Assembly (NCBI GenBank): GCA_009792885.1
Contig: WMCF01000021.1
Span: 4,499,690-4,563,689 of the forward strand
DNA length: 64,000 nt
From: Eremophila alpestris peregrina
Taxonomy: Eukaryota > Chordata > Aves > Passeriformes > Alaudidae
Direction of reading: 5' to 3'
This document shows, one piece after another, positions 51,031 through 63,600 of the stretch; within the stretch, counting starts at the first letter, position 1, and each line of letters opens with the position of its first letter. The position numbers were made by a program, and so were the translations under genes. A model generated the notes under the pieces. That model did no database searches and had not been told where the DNA came from. It was given only the letters and a program-made list of their open reading frames with translations.

Positions 51031-54000
51031 TTTAATTTATAACTTTCAAAAGAAAAAGGGTTAGCCATGGATTATCTTTTCATACAATAAGCGACCAATT
51101 GAGATTTCTAGCAGAACAGAAACTACTTAACTGATCATGCATGCTCAGAGAGTACACAGCAGTTAATTATTTGAAAGATACGATACCATGTGATTTGATT
51201 TATTGACCAGTCTTTGGCAATGAAGGCAAATATCCTTAAAAAGATAACTTCAAATACTTATTGGATAAGATGTAGTGCTGTCACTTGAATCCTTTGTTTA
51301 CCCAAAACACTCATGAATTCTCTCACAGCACCAGTTAGGAGGCCTGTTTCTCCAAGGAGCTCAGCCAGGCTTCCAGGACTTCCTGCACAGCCAGAACATT
51401 GCAGCACTGTCCAGTGAGTAAAGCCACAGCTCTACCCCTGTCAGTACACACACCCCAGGGACATGGTCAGTATGCCTCCTGGAGCCCATTGCAGTGAGTT
51501 TCAGTGACGTTAAGCCCTGATGTTTCACAGTGTGGCCAATATTCGTTTGCAACGGCTTCTACAACAAATGAAAGGTTGAAGTAGTGGTTTGTAAAGAGAG
51601 AACCCAGGCTTGGCTCACTCTGCTCAGCAGGTCCATGGGAACCACCTTCAGAGATACTGATGTTGTACTTTCTCTTCCAGCTGAGACAACACATCACCAG
51701 AAAGCTTTTGCAAATACTCAAAAACTTCAGCTGGTAATATGTAGTTTTATTCGGTTTTAAAAGTCTGTCATGAAAGGACAAACTATAAAGTGAATTTCCT
51801 GTCACAAAAGAGACATGTTAACATCTCCACTGTCTAAAGGTCAACAGAATACAGCAGCTATTTTTCTAAATTCTGGAAAGTTGACAGTCCTTTGAAAGGA
51901 CCAGGTGTCAGTCAGTGCCCCCAGTGAGTAGATCACTGAATGGATACAGTAAGGCTCATTCCAAGTATGGGGCCTAAGAAGAAACAAATTAAGTTTAGGT
52001 TAATCCACCACTTATCCTACCCTCAAGGTGAATCAGTGAATGATTAACAGAAGAAAATGTTCAGGTTTTTATGCAGTGTTCAATTAATCCATTCATGTGC
52101 TAAGGTGCTTAGATACTCAGAGGGCTGGAGCTGATATTGAACCCCTGTTTTATTTACTACTCTACCAGTTTTAACAGGATGTTGTTGTGATTTGACTTCA
52201 AACATGAAGTTTTAAGTAAAAAAAGTATCATTTTTTCTCTGTCTAGAACTTAAATATGTTAGGCAGTAGTACTCTCCAATGTCAGGGAGGAAATTGCTCC
52301 TATATAGCAGATGTGCTACTGCTGACTGATGGAAGCTTTGGATAAATTTAGCAATCACCTTTGTGATCAAGACAAGTTTAGGATACTAATTAGTCAAACT
52401 GAATTAGGTCTTGCATGCTAAAAGGCAACTTCAAACCAGTGGTGTCTGGTAAATATTCTGAGTCATTTCAGGGATCTTCTGAAACCACCAGAAACCAGTT
52501 TACAATTGTTTGCATATACAACATATGTTTGTGGTAAAGAGTCCCAGAACAATGTGGCTCTGTCCCCTTGAAGACAGGAGAATTTTCACTGACTACAATG
52601 TGTGAGTTTTGCAATATTATTCAGAAGTCCCTGTGACTGTGGAGTTGAATGAAACTTCCCCCTGAAAAGTTCCACTGTATCTGAGAACACAATATGACTC
52701 CAAATTCATACAAAGTTACTTTTCATTAATTACAAAGAAAAACTTTAATTTTGGTTAACGAAGCTGTAGGAAAACCAACAACATGGCTCACTTCAGACAG
52801 GAACACCAAATAGCCAAGGAGGAGATGGGAGGCCAAGCTAGCAAGTCCCAAAAGAGAAGGAAGGTCCTGCTGAGCAAAGAGGAGCCCAGTGCTGGGGGAC
52901 AGCCCCTTTCTGCTGCACAGACACAGCACCAGCACTGACAGCTGAGCCCAGGCTGCACAGGGCAAAGCCCTCTGGGGTCAGAGGGGAGAGAGAGGAAGGC
53001 TGAACTGGAATCTAAGGTGAACCTACAGCAGAACATGGGTGAGCAGCCCTGGGAAAAGCCTTCCCATGCTGCAGGACAGACCTCCTGCTGTCTCACATGG
53101 TCTTTGCATTAATGAGGAGAGTCTGACAGGCTCCAGCTGCATGATATACAAGAGCTTTTCATAATAGAGGAAAATTATAACTGTGCACATGCAAGTAATT
53201 CTTCAAAATTAATAGCACTAACAGTGTGTGTATAGTTGCTCATATGATTAAATTTTCAAGATATTCAGAACAATCATTTCATGGTGGCTAAATATAAAAA
53301 CCTATTAGATTCTCTAAAACTGTTATTTTGAATACTTTAGAAATCAACAAAATGTTCCTCTTTATAACAAGGAAACATTTGTTTAATATGTTGAAGCAAA
53401 TGGATTTTCTCCATCAGTGATTAGACTCTTTCCTCAGTTTTTTCTAGTTAACACACATTTTGATTGTCAATCAAATCTTAAAACTCTGTACTTACTATCC
53501 AAACAGCCACCTAGAATTTTTTCCTCTAGTCACGTTCTTGCCATAAAATAAATTAACGACACGCTCAATCATTCATTTAGCACATGAAGGAATGTTCCTT
53601 AATAATAGTTTTTGTATTAAACAGCTAAATTTGAGATATAATTGAACTCTATCTAATTATAATAGTCACATACACTTATACAGTAGGTGTTATAATAATT
53701 TTTCTAACCAAGACTTTCTGTACTTATTGCACACGTGCCAATAATTTGAGGTATAAACAGTATCACAGCCAGACCCCTGGTGAGAAAAGGAAGAAAAAAA
53801 CCTTTGAAGCTGTACCTAATTTTAAAAAAGAATCTCTTTTTTCCCTCAGATATCTTCTGATATCCAGATCTGTCTGTCTGCACACCTGAGGTCTCACAGC
53901 CAAGAAGGAAAGTGTATGTGTGGTGTCCTAGAGGCAACAGAGCAAATTCTCTGATGGGGAGACATGGTTCTGATTTTTATTTAATTGTCTATAAAATCTG

Positions 54001-55490
54001 TCTAACATAGCTTAGTATGGCCACCAAATGACGAAAAACACTTTGAAAGGCACTTCTGCTCAACAATTGCAACAATTCAAAAGTCTTGATGCAATACTTC
54101 CCTGTGGTGAGGAAGACCAGACTCACAGGCAGGGAACAGTGAGCTGAGCACCCACGGGCCTGACACTGACCAAGAGGACATGGGACATGTCAGGATGAAC
54201 CCTCCTGTTGCTGTGGAGTAGCATAATAGGATATTTTTCTTGGTTTTCTGGAGAAACTTTTTCCAATCTTATTTCTCCATAATTGATGTAGTGCTGTTGA
54301 TACACTTTGCTAGGTTTTGGATGACCTCCTACCATTTGGCTTTATAATGAGTTTGAAGAGGAGAAGATAATCTCCAAGTTCAACTCATTCTTTAAATCAC
54401 CTGTGTATGAGGGAGGCAGAAGAAAGCTCCATATTTACACTGCAGCTTGCACCAACTTCACTTTCTTTCTGTGTGGAAGGAATGGCTTGTGCAGTTCAAT
54501 TGCATGAGAATTAATGCTCAATAGACAAATAACTTTAAAAACTGGCTGAAATAACCATGTTTCTGCTGGTTTGGCAGCTAATGCATGGTCTGAGGTATTT
54601 TTTTGTTTTGTTTTTCCTTCATTTGCAGAGCTAGTGCTAAAGCTGTTAAACTTCAGGTCACCTAAACATCATTGGCAATTCATATACACTCTGGGAGTTT
54701 TTGTCCTCTGACACAAAATTTTGGCATCACTAAGCAGCTAACACCTACCAAAAAAAATATCTGACAAAGATTTTCTCCTTAATAAAAAGAGGGAAATAGA
54801 GTAGTATTTTAAAATTACTGCACCATGATTATTCATAAACACTTTTTTCATCCTGCAGAGCAGACATTAGTAGTTCTAGACTGATAAGACTATTTTTGTA
54901 AATCCCATACTTTTCAAGTTTCTTTCTTGGTTACTTTATAAAATGTTTTGAGAAGCTCAAGTTCAGCTTCTGTTAGAATTACTGCTGTGGTTCTGACTAA
55001 CCATTACATTTTTGAATATGAGGCAGTTTGTGGCAGGCTGTAATTCTGGCAGCAATCAGCAGAGATTTTCTCATGACTTTTAAACAGGTAGGTGTGACAT
55101 CAATTGATCTTTGCCTGTAGGAGAACTACAGAAAGAGTAACAACAGAGGCTCACAGTCAATCAAACCTATTCTAACCAGAGCTGCTCTGAAGGCATAAAG
55201 GTCTCTTCTAACACAAAACAACCTGCTCCCTGTTCTTAAAATAGGAGCTCCATCTTACACACCAAATGTTCTCTGCCACCCACGTGCTGTGTCTGCAGTT
55301 GTATCTTGCCAATAACAATGCAATGCTGAAATAACCTGCACTGCAACAGCTCAGATCTCTGGATTCCCAAATTGCAGGGACACAGGGACTCAGGTGTTCT
55401 GAAAGGGCTTGAAATGTGTTTTGACACCGACTCAGGCAATACATGAAAACCAGGAAAAGTCCAAGAGAGCATAAGCTAAAATTTTATTTA
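51031..55490. other. Noncoding DNA with a GC-richer patch at about 52.8-53.1 kb
   Basis: No gene was recognised. A 112-codon minus-strand frame at 51467-51805 and a 102-codon one at 52788-53096 have no family signature. The latter lies in a GC-richer, CpG-poor patch like those at 23.4 and 27.4 kb. Confidence 0.4.
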
Positions 55491-55511
55491 GGTGAAATAA
55501 ATTATTTCACC
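55491..55511. repeat. 21-bp palindrome with a single central base
   Basis: GGTGAAATAA (55491-55500), one A, then the exact reverse complement TTATTTCACC (55502-55511). Perfect 10-bp arms around one base suit a dimeric DNA-binding protein, and the GGTGAAA half resembles part of a T-box half-site. No factor can be assigned with confidence. Confidence 0.8.
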
Positions 55512-57180
55512 ATGCCTTTCTTCTCAACACCCATTTTGAGATGATTTCCAGAATCCTCATGAACTGCAAGAGTTATGAATGAATGCCTTTTATCACATGA
55601 AAGGCAGAAACTGAATTTAACCTCTGATTCACACTGCTGTATCTATGGATTCTTTTCCTTCAGTAAGAATGTAAGTTTGTCCTCCTTCTAAAAGGGATTT
55701 TTCCACCATCTAAAGGTCATGTGCACACGAGAAATGTACACTAGACCAGGTAAGCAGGAGAACCTGAGCCAACACATCTAAATTATAACATGTATGTCAT
55801 GTTATAGTAAACCAGTTTTGTTATCTTCATAACCTGAAAATAGTTTCTTCCTCTTTCAATTTCAGAGGAACAATCAGTTTCTTAATAGGTAAAAGCACTT
55901 TGAAGTTAAAGCTCAAGATAAACCATATAGCAGATTTAGTGCAGTGAGTTTGATTGAATGTATGCTTTAGTCTCTTTGAGAAAGCCAACCCTGAAAATTA
56001 TAACATGAAAGGAGACCAAAGTCTGTGTTTAGTCCATGCTTGGAACACTTTTAAAGCTAGTGGATTTGCTTTATTCTTTCACACATTTGTGAAAGTTTCC
56101 TGAAATGACTATTACTGGTTATTACTGTTGCTGGTTCTGGCAGTTTATTCTGAATGTTGACTATCATTCTCTGCATATGTGAAACAGTACATTGTTAAAT
56201 TATTTATCCATGATGTGTGCTACCATGAACTCACATTCCAATCTTATTTGGAGTTTGAAATACAGCCAGTTTTAACAACTTATAAGATGGAATACTCCTT
56301 TGGAGTCCAAGTCCTACAATAATTTGCCAACAACAATGCAATGTTATTTGATGACAATAAAGCATCAGGCTGCACAGAGGAGGTTTGGAAGAACAGCTCC
56401 ATAAGGACTAATAGTTTGCTTCCAGGTCTTCAAGAATAAGATGCTACATTTATATTCAGCTGTTAAATAAACAGCTTTACTTTACAAAATCCTCCTCATC
56501 TTCATTGATTCAAGCTGGCTGAAGGATGGGAGAAGAGTCACACACAACTTAGGAGCAGCATTTAGGCACCATGTCTCCTGAGGCACAGGCAGAGTTGGCC
56601 AATGCCAGTAATAGTGTCTGGCTTTGTAGGGTATAAAGAAGTCTATGAAACTCATAACTAGACAGGTCACTGTGGCTGAGCATGAAAATCTGCCTTAGAG
56701 ATCTGAAAAGTGATGCTGAGACCACGCCCCGTGAGGTTCTCCTGGGGATATATTTTTCTCAAGAGGAATGCAGTGGCTTAATCTACCCAGAAATTTATGC
56801 ACAAAGGTGGGAGCCAAGAACAATGCCAAGCTGCTACCCTCTAAATTTTTTTTTGTTATAAAATAAAATTCCTTTTTTTAGGTGATCTGTTTTTATGTGA
56901 AATTGAAATCTTGAAAGGAAAACTGTTAAGTCAACTTTAGGTAGATCCCAAATAGCCTCTTACCCCAGTATCTGTCTGAGCTCCAGAATTCATTGCATTT
57001 GTTAATGCAATAATAAATACATTTTAACTGTTACCCACTTCTGGTCTCCTGCATACTCCCATAAATAGGTTGATTGAGTTCACAAAAATCAACAGCAATC
57101 AAGCAGGTAAATGACAAAAGGACTCACACTTTATATTCAGTCTTTTCACAATAAAATCAAAACTTCAGTGGTCTCATGTT
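55512..57180. other. Noncoding DNA, no gene seen
   Basis: No exon, repeat family or RNA gene was recognised. Frames are 62 codons or fewer. Confidence 0.5.
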
Positions 57181-57226
57181 TAAAAAGAAAGTCCTTTTAA
57201 AAAGAAAGTCCTTTAAAAAGAAATCC
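57181..57226. repeat. Short tandem repeat, about 2.7 copies of a 16-18-base unit
   Basis: The unit AAAAAGAAAGTCCTTT is repeated at 57182-57198, 57199-57214 and, truncated to AAAAAGAAATCC, at 57215-57226. This is a slippage-type local duplication. Confidence 0.85.
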
Positions 57227-57589
57227 TATAATTCTGCAAAATTCTTAGAGTATAATAGTACATGTATATCTGGCTAACGCCTAGATTTTGAACATGTACG
57301 TTACTTGGACTAATTAGGTGACTTTATGAAAGAATTCTTTGTTTTGCACATTGGATAATACGATTCTGAGCTGTATTTACTCTTGTTACCACTGGGTTGG
57401 ATGAGTGACGTACTTCTTGCAGCTGTAAAAGGTTTTCTTTATACCAGTTTTTGCACCGAATTTACAGTGAATGCTGAAATCTGTTATTACTTCTGTATTT
57501 ATGATAGGCTGAATAATAAACTTACTGATTTCATTTAATGCAAGCCTTTCCCTACCTGTGATTTTATTCAAAATGTTTTATTTGCAACT

Positions 57590-58080
57590 TGAAAGGACAT
57601 CCCTGCATGTCAGAGAGGTGCATCTAAAGACACCGTTATCGCAGCGTGTCATACAGTTCTCTGCTACAGCCTGCTACAGATGATGGCTGAGATTAAATAC
57701 AACCCACTTGGCAAAGGGCAGATGGCAAACAATTGCGTTTGACCTTTGTCAAAGAATGCTCATTCACAACTGCCTTTCATCACGTCCTCCTACATCTTTC
57801 CTGGGGGACCAAAGAAAGGAGCGCTGCGTGTTGGGGGCTGTGAGCGGCTGCCCCGTGTGCTAACACAGGCTGAGCACCACTGTCACTCCCTGTCCTGACA
57901 GCCACTGTGCCCTGCCTCAATCTCTAATAACAACCACATGCCAGGCTTTCAACTGCCACCCAAACTCCGCTGCAGTGCCTTCTTAACGTGATTTGTGGTG
58001 GCAGCGCACAAGTGCTAATAAAGTACAACTCGGGAAAAATGGCACTTCATTTAGCTGCTTAAGATTTATAACAATATTTT
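57590..58080. promoter_or_regulatory. Candidate conserved noncoding element with retained CpGs
   Basis: About 490 bases with roughly 13 CpG dinucleotides, far more than adjoining DNA, and no repeats or long frames. It holds an inverted CTTTGTCAAAG site (57744-57754) that reads as a TCF/LEF- or SOX-type core on each strand, overlapped by TGACCTTTG (57740-57748), a nuclear-receptor-type half-site. An AACAAT SOX-type core lies upstream (57728-57733). This may be an enhancer or a weak CpG-type promoter of an unannotated transcript. I see no TATA box or start-site evidence. Confidence 0.42.
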
Positions 58081-58296
58081 CTATTTGACTCAAAGTTGGA
58101 CTCAGATCTGAGCAGTCAGCAAAGTGAACTGGGTGGTTAACTCCAAGATTGTGAGATTAGGTATTTCTTACTCATTTCCAGCAACCAGCAAATAACTTTA
58201 AACCTCAGCGCACAGTTCATAATTGTCTGCTCTATCAACAAACATATATCAAACTGGAAATTCAAGTAACTGAAACAGCCTCTTAATATTTACCCA

Positions 58297-58334
58297 TATC
58301 AATTATTTTTTCTTTATCAATTATTATTTTTCTT
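58297..58334. repeat. Tandem duplication, 18/19-base unit
   Basis: ATCAATTATTTTTTCTTT (58298-58315) is followed directly by a near copy with one inserted A (58316-58334). Confidence 0.8.
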
Positions 58335-58349
58335 GCCATAAGTAAATAT

Positions 58350-58530
58350 ACTGCAAGCACAGCTGGTTCATGAGGATGCAAATATCAGTGTCTCTGATAC
58401 CAGCACATGAATAGTACAAGTGTGTTAAAAGCAACCGTGGCTCTACTGTAATTTACATCACTGCTTTTTCCTGGTTATGGTGGAGTAGAGGTAAATGCAA
58501 TTATTTCCCCCTCTTAAGCACCTTTTAGAA
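58350..58530. promoter_or_regulatory. Candidate regulatory block with POU octamer
   Basis: Contains a perfect octamer ATGCAAAT (58376-58383), the classic POU/OCT site, plus an ATGCAATTA word near 58496-58504. It lies 300 bases beyond the CpG-retaining block at 57590-58080 and may be part of the same element. No conservation data were available. Confidence 0.3.
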
Positions 58531-60389
58531 AGTTGAGTGAGCCTGGTTGGAAAATAAATATTTTGTCTCTTTTTTCAGTGTATAACTAGAGAAATATAAT
58601 TTTGAAATTTATTAGGACCAAATTTGAAATGCAGAAACCACAGTCACACACATTACTCGAGAAACAAGGACAATACTTGTTTCAATTTCCCCAGACCAGT
58701 ATATGAATGTTCTGATATCAAGAGAGATTTTGAGAGAAAATGCTTGAACAAAGAACTTTTTTTACAATAAATGAATTGTCCGTGGGAATCGTGCAACATA
58801 TAAATAGAGAGGACACATGGCACAGCTCTAGGTTGCCTAATGAAAATGAAGTTGAAAGATCAGACAGCAGCCTTTCAGTGGCTGCTCTGTGGAAAATCCA
58901 AGGCAGTCTAACCTGGAGATGTGACCCTGAACAGGCAATTCCCTTCAGCAGCTTCAGGCCACGGCGTGCAGTGTGTTCCCAGCCAGGTGCTTTGGCCAGG
59001 GACATCAGCTCACCTTTCCTCCTCCTGCCACATGAGAATGATCTACCAAACACACCCACAAATTCCTACACACCTGAGAGTAGGCTCAGGTTACAGGGAC
59101 ATTCCTGCTGACTTCCTCCTGGTAACCAGGTAAGGATCACCTCTCAGGACTAAATCCTAAAAGTCATTGTGCAGAACAAAAAAATGTGTGATAATGCACC
59201 ATAGGCAGTTTTCTTTCTCTTATCATGGATTCCAGTAACCAGAGAATGACAGCTGAGTAATTTGTGTGGAATTAGTACTTTTCTCATCACGTCAAAGCCA
59301 TTGCCAGTCTCATCTCAGCTCCTGAGTCTTTGTCTCTTATAAAGAGTGTGCTTGGTAGCAGCTTGTTACCTCCCCCTGAACTCACTCCTTGTTTAGTCAT
59401 TTCCAGGATTTGGCCTCACGGCTTTTTACTGACTCCAGGTAAACCACAGCTTGCCAATCTGGAATTTCTTCCCTTTCCTGCATGTTTTATAGCCCACTTG
59501 TCCCACGAGCTAAATAAGAACCGTTCTCAGATGAATGGACAGTGCCTATCCATGGAGAAAAGAGCAACCTGAACCATATCATGTAGGACCTGCAGAAATT
59601 ATAAGCTTTTTAAATTTAATGTGAGAATGAATTGTCTCCATAATGTCATACAGAAGCAGAGCAGTCTGCCCAAAAGGTAGCACGTATTTTATAGCACACT
59701 GAATTTCAAAAGCTAGGGCTAATTTTAAGAGTTACTGAGACTTCTCACATGTTAAAGTACTTTGCTGAACTGTGACAAGATGAAAGGAGGTGAAAGTAAT
59801 GAGCAGCTTGAGGCTGTATATTTGTTTTAGTCAGAGGAGCTTTATCATTGACTTTAATAGTACCAGGTCTGTGTACCCCAAATTAAAGTGAGTTAGGTAT
59901 TTGCATATATTATAGGCTAATAAGCCACATTCCAGGTGTAACTGTACATAAGAAGCATCTGCAGTACCACAGCACCACCAGACTAATTGCTACATCTTTA
60001 GCAGATTTTGATGGTTTCCTTTATCATTTTACATGTTTCTGCCCCAGCAGGGATCTGCATGCCTTATATTAGTCTGATAAACTCAATTTTAGGTATATTG
60101 TTTTCAGCTGTAACAACAGCTGAACAGACAACAAGTAAACTAAAGGCATGGGGGTTTGTTTGGTTTTTTTTTTCCTTTTTCTCCTTCTGTTTCATTTATT
60201 TCTTTAATTTATTTATTTATACCTATTTTACAGCTTTGTTCAAATTTGTATCTGTGGCAAGTTTACAGCACACTGTGCTTAACTCTGTAAAGCCAGACTG
60301 TTCTCTCATATGTAGTAAAGCTTTCCACATTATGCATGTTGTGTTTTATTTCACTGTTTGGAGGACCTTTTATGAAATCAGCAGCTAGA
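58531..60389. other. Noncoding DNA, no gene seen
   Basis: Opposed frames of 113 (58718-59059, minus) and 123 codons (58740-59111, plus) overlap almost completely and neither has a recognisable domain. A T-rich tract lies at about 60158-60225, inside a 126-codon frame (60008-60388) with no family match. Confidence 0.4.
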
Positions 60390-60620
60390 CGGAAGGAAAT
60401 CATTTGCATACTTGGCTCCATACACCTGGAATTCCTTAATTTTAGGGATTAACAAAATGAGTCTAATAAAAAGCATAGGGCCTTGTTAATCAGCTCTGTA
60501 AACTCCCTTCATTAGCTGTTACTTGCTGCCAACATGAGTGCACATTTCAGGAAATTTACATTGTGCAGGTCAGTTATTACAATTTTATGAACTGATTTCT
60601 AATTTTATGTGACACAGTTT
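60390..60620. promoter_or_regulatory. Weak candidate conserved noncoding element
   Basis: Repeat-free block with GTTAATCAGC, TTCATTAGCTGTTAC and TTATTACAATTT words between a T-rich tract and a T12 run. It is enhancer-like in style only. Confidence 0.25.
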
Positions 60621-63180
60621 GTGTTTTTAGTGTTCCTAAAAGTTAAATAACATTTTTTTTTTTAAGTCTTGGATAGTGTGTGCCCTTGTGCAGTCTCATT
60701 CATGACACTTTCCATACATTAGGTCCATAATAACATCATTTTACTGAATCTGACAATACAATATAGTGTCAATAATATGAACAGATGCTTTGTGTTGGAC
60801 TTGATGTGGAAAACTTTCCTTCAGACTATAAAGCATGGGTTATAAACACCTGTAGTTTTGTCATTGTTTGCTCATTTTTTTAAACCAAACCAGGAAAAGA
60901 CTTCTAGACTTATTATGAAATCCAGTAATCATAATCACTTTCTCTTACTAGATCCTGCTAGAGTAAGTAAAGCTCAAGTTTTTACTGTAGTTACTGCTTG
61001 TTCACACATTGAAGGCCTGATCTGAGTCCTACTGAAACATTTGGAGACATTTTCCCCACAGATTTCCATTGGCTTCCCCCAGGTCCTCGATTTCAAGGAA
61101 TATTTGGGAACCTGATATTTATTTTTCTAATAAAACAATGAGCGTCTTAAATATATCAAGGCTATGCTTGTACTCATAAAATTCCCAAGACTTGGGAGTG
61201 TTTTGGCCTTGACCTTCACAAAGGAGTGAATGGTGAGGCTGAAGGAAAGGAAAATGTGATTTGTGACTGGGATGAGTTCATCTCCTGATCAACCTCCTAC
61301 CCTGTTACCAGTATTTTCACATTTTATCACACCAACCACACAAAAAGTAGCTGAAATAACTTGAAGTGGAAGAGACTTATCTGTGATTTCTAAATGGAGC
61401 TAGAATGCAAAAAAGAAGAAAAAAGCTCAATCTTTAAATGTTTAAAGTAGTAGCAGTGGTAAGATTCTGATGGATATTCTGAGAGGAAGCCAAGAGACTA
61501 ACTCCAAATAAATTATTCATTGTGAATTATTCCATTCACTCAAATATTGTTACCTAACACACAGAGGTATCCTGGCAATTAATGGGTGCAAAGAAATGCA
61601 ATAAATGGGTCATATGATTAAAATACTAAATATTATTGTTATAGTAAAATTAATTTTTTTTCATGCATATACAAAAAAAAAAAACAGGCAGACAATTTTT
61701 CAGAAGTTGAGGTTCAGGGGAATTTCATACTGGTTTTGAGAACTGTCAGAGTGCATTCACAGACCTTTATCTTCTGGAAAAATAAGCAGAGTGTGGTGGA
61801 TTTAAGTTAAAGCAATGTGCCAGGTATACTGATAACAAGGCTCTCTCTGTGGCTCTGTCTTACATGACTCTATTGCAGAAGAAATTTGCTATCCTTTTCT
61901 CTTTTCCCTCAGCTTTTGTGTAATCTTAGGGTTATTTGCTGTCCTTTAGGCAGCTCTCAAGAAGTGGTAGGAAAAAATTTTGAAAAATTTCTGGAAATTT
62001 TTGGTAATGGAGGAAGAGGCCAATGACTTCTCCAGAATTAACTTCAGTTATTTGAGTGGTTTTTCCCTTTCTGGGATTAAACTTTTCTCAAAAAATATAA
62101 CTTTCTTTTTCTATTTTTCAAGCAGATGGAATTTTTTTCTAGAAACCAACAGGTAGCTTTTGCAATTCAGTATTTGGTACTAAGAAGTAATACCATGCCA
62201 TCTTTCTTATGTAGCTATGACTGACTTCGTTGACTTTTTGTATATATTTACACAATCTAATTCCCAAATATTAAAAAATCAGATAAAATTACTCAGCACT
62301 GGAGCAATCTAGATACATGGAAACACACAGAAATCAGAAAATGCTGCTTTCTCAGATAAAGTGTAGTAGACTTTCAGAAGCCTAGAACAAGATCCTAACT
62401 ATAAAATTCCTTGTTACCTGAACTAGAGTACACACCACAGAGAAGAAACAGCTCTTAGAAATCCCTGGCAACTGAAGACACACTGTATAGTGGCTGACCC
62501 CTTGAAATGGCTCCAAAACTAGTATCTAATTTTTTTTTTAATGTAACTAAATTAATGGGTTTAATATTTTGAGCTACTTAGTGGGATGAATAAACTGCTT
62601 TATGTTGCCATAAAGCAGACTAGAAACTCTCCATTGGGCCTGACCTTAAAAGCATAGTGATTTTTAAAATGATGAGACTATCCACACAGGGCTCAAATAA
62701 AAAGCCCAAACTGTTCACCACATATCCTTGTTTTAAGCTGAGAGCCACACTAACAACCAGGAGGAGAATATTATTAGGAAACTTCTGCTTCCTATTCTTT
62801 GCTTCATATATTCTCAGCATTCTCCTCTAGAGAACTGTAGAGGTCCAAATTCTCCAGAGGTCAGCTGAGGACATAAAGAATGGACAGGCTGTTGTCAACT
62901 GTTTGTCACCTTAACTGTGAGGGTATCTAAACCCTCCTTCCCCTTCACAGAGACTCTGCTTACACACTATCTGCTTTCTCAAATATTTTTTTACAAATGA
63001 CAGGGTTTATAGACAATTTTGGGAAAGGCTGGGACATTTTCAAAATCATCTTTAGACACTCCCCTACTCTGCACAGCTACTAACCAGCCTTATGAAAACA
63101 CCCCAACACTTCATACCTCCCCTCTGGGTGTGAGTTTTGCATCTTCATGAACCTAAACTTCACCCTCAGCTTCCCTTGAA
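60621..63180. other. AT-rich noncoding DNA, no gene seen
   Basis: Short homopolymers only (T12 at 60652-60663, A12 near 61673-61684, T9 near 62531). No exon or repeat family was recognised. Confidence 0.5.
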
Positions 63181-63600
63181 GGCAAGCCCAACAATAAAGG
63201 ATAAATAAAAAAGGTTGGGAAAGAAAGGAAGGCAGGCAGTTGCCAAGCTGCCAGCCCCAGCCCAGGGGGGTTGGCTGAAGCAGAGGGAGCACACAGCACA
63301 CTGCTGCTCATCAGCCTGCTGCTGCTGCTGCAGCTTTGTCTGGTGTCACTGGGTTGCTGTCCAGCTACAAAAAAATGCTGTCTAAAGAAGAGCATATTGC
63401 CAGTGCTGGCTGCCAACCTTAGAGCTAGTGATAATCCAAACAGCACAAAGTGCCCATTATCAGTTCCTTCTCTGAACAGCCCATTAAAAACAGCTGTGCA
63501 GATAAAAGAACTGGAGAACTTTGTAGCAGAAATTAAGCAGAGAGAGAGAATGTGGTTGTTGGAGCCAACCACTGCCATTTAATTTCTGTGAAAGAGTGGG
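63181..63600. other. GC-richer patch with opposed 103- and 141-codon frames
   Basis: The plus-strand frame (63271-63582, 103 codons) starts with a Leu-rich segment that looks like a signal peptide, but this comes from a (CTG)5 run (63316-63330) and nearby CTG units. The minus-strand frame (63153-63578) is the longest in the window at 141 codons. They lie opposite each other and no domain is recognised in either. I do not call either as a gene, though a small lineage-specific transcript cannot be excluded. Confidence 0.35.

Noticed and set aside
51660..51690. 'ctttctcttccag' as a splice acceptor
   Set aside because: No open frame with recognisable content follows on the plus strand and no partner donor is evident.
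58718..59111. Opposed 113- and 123-codon frames as genes
   Set aside because: They overlap nearly completely on opposite strands and match no family.
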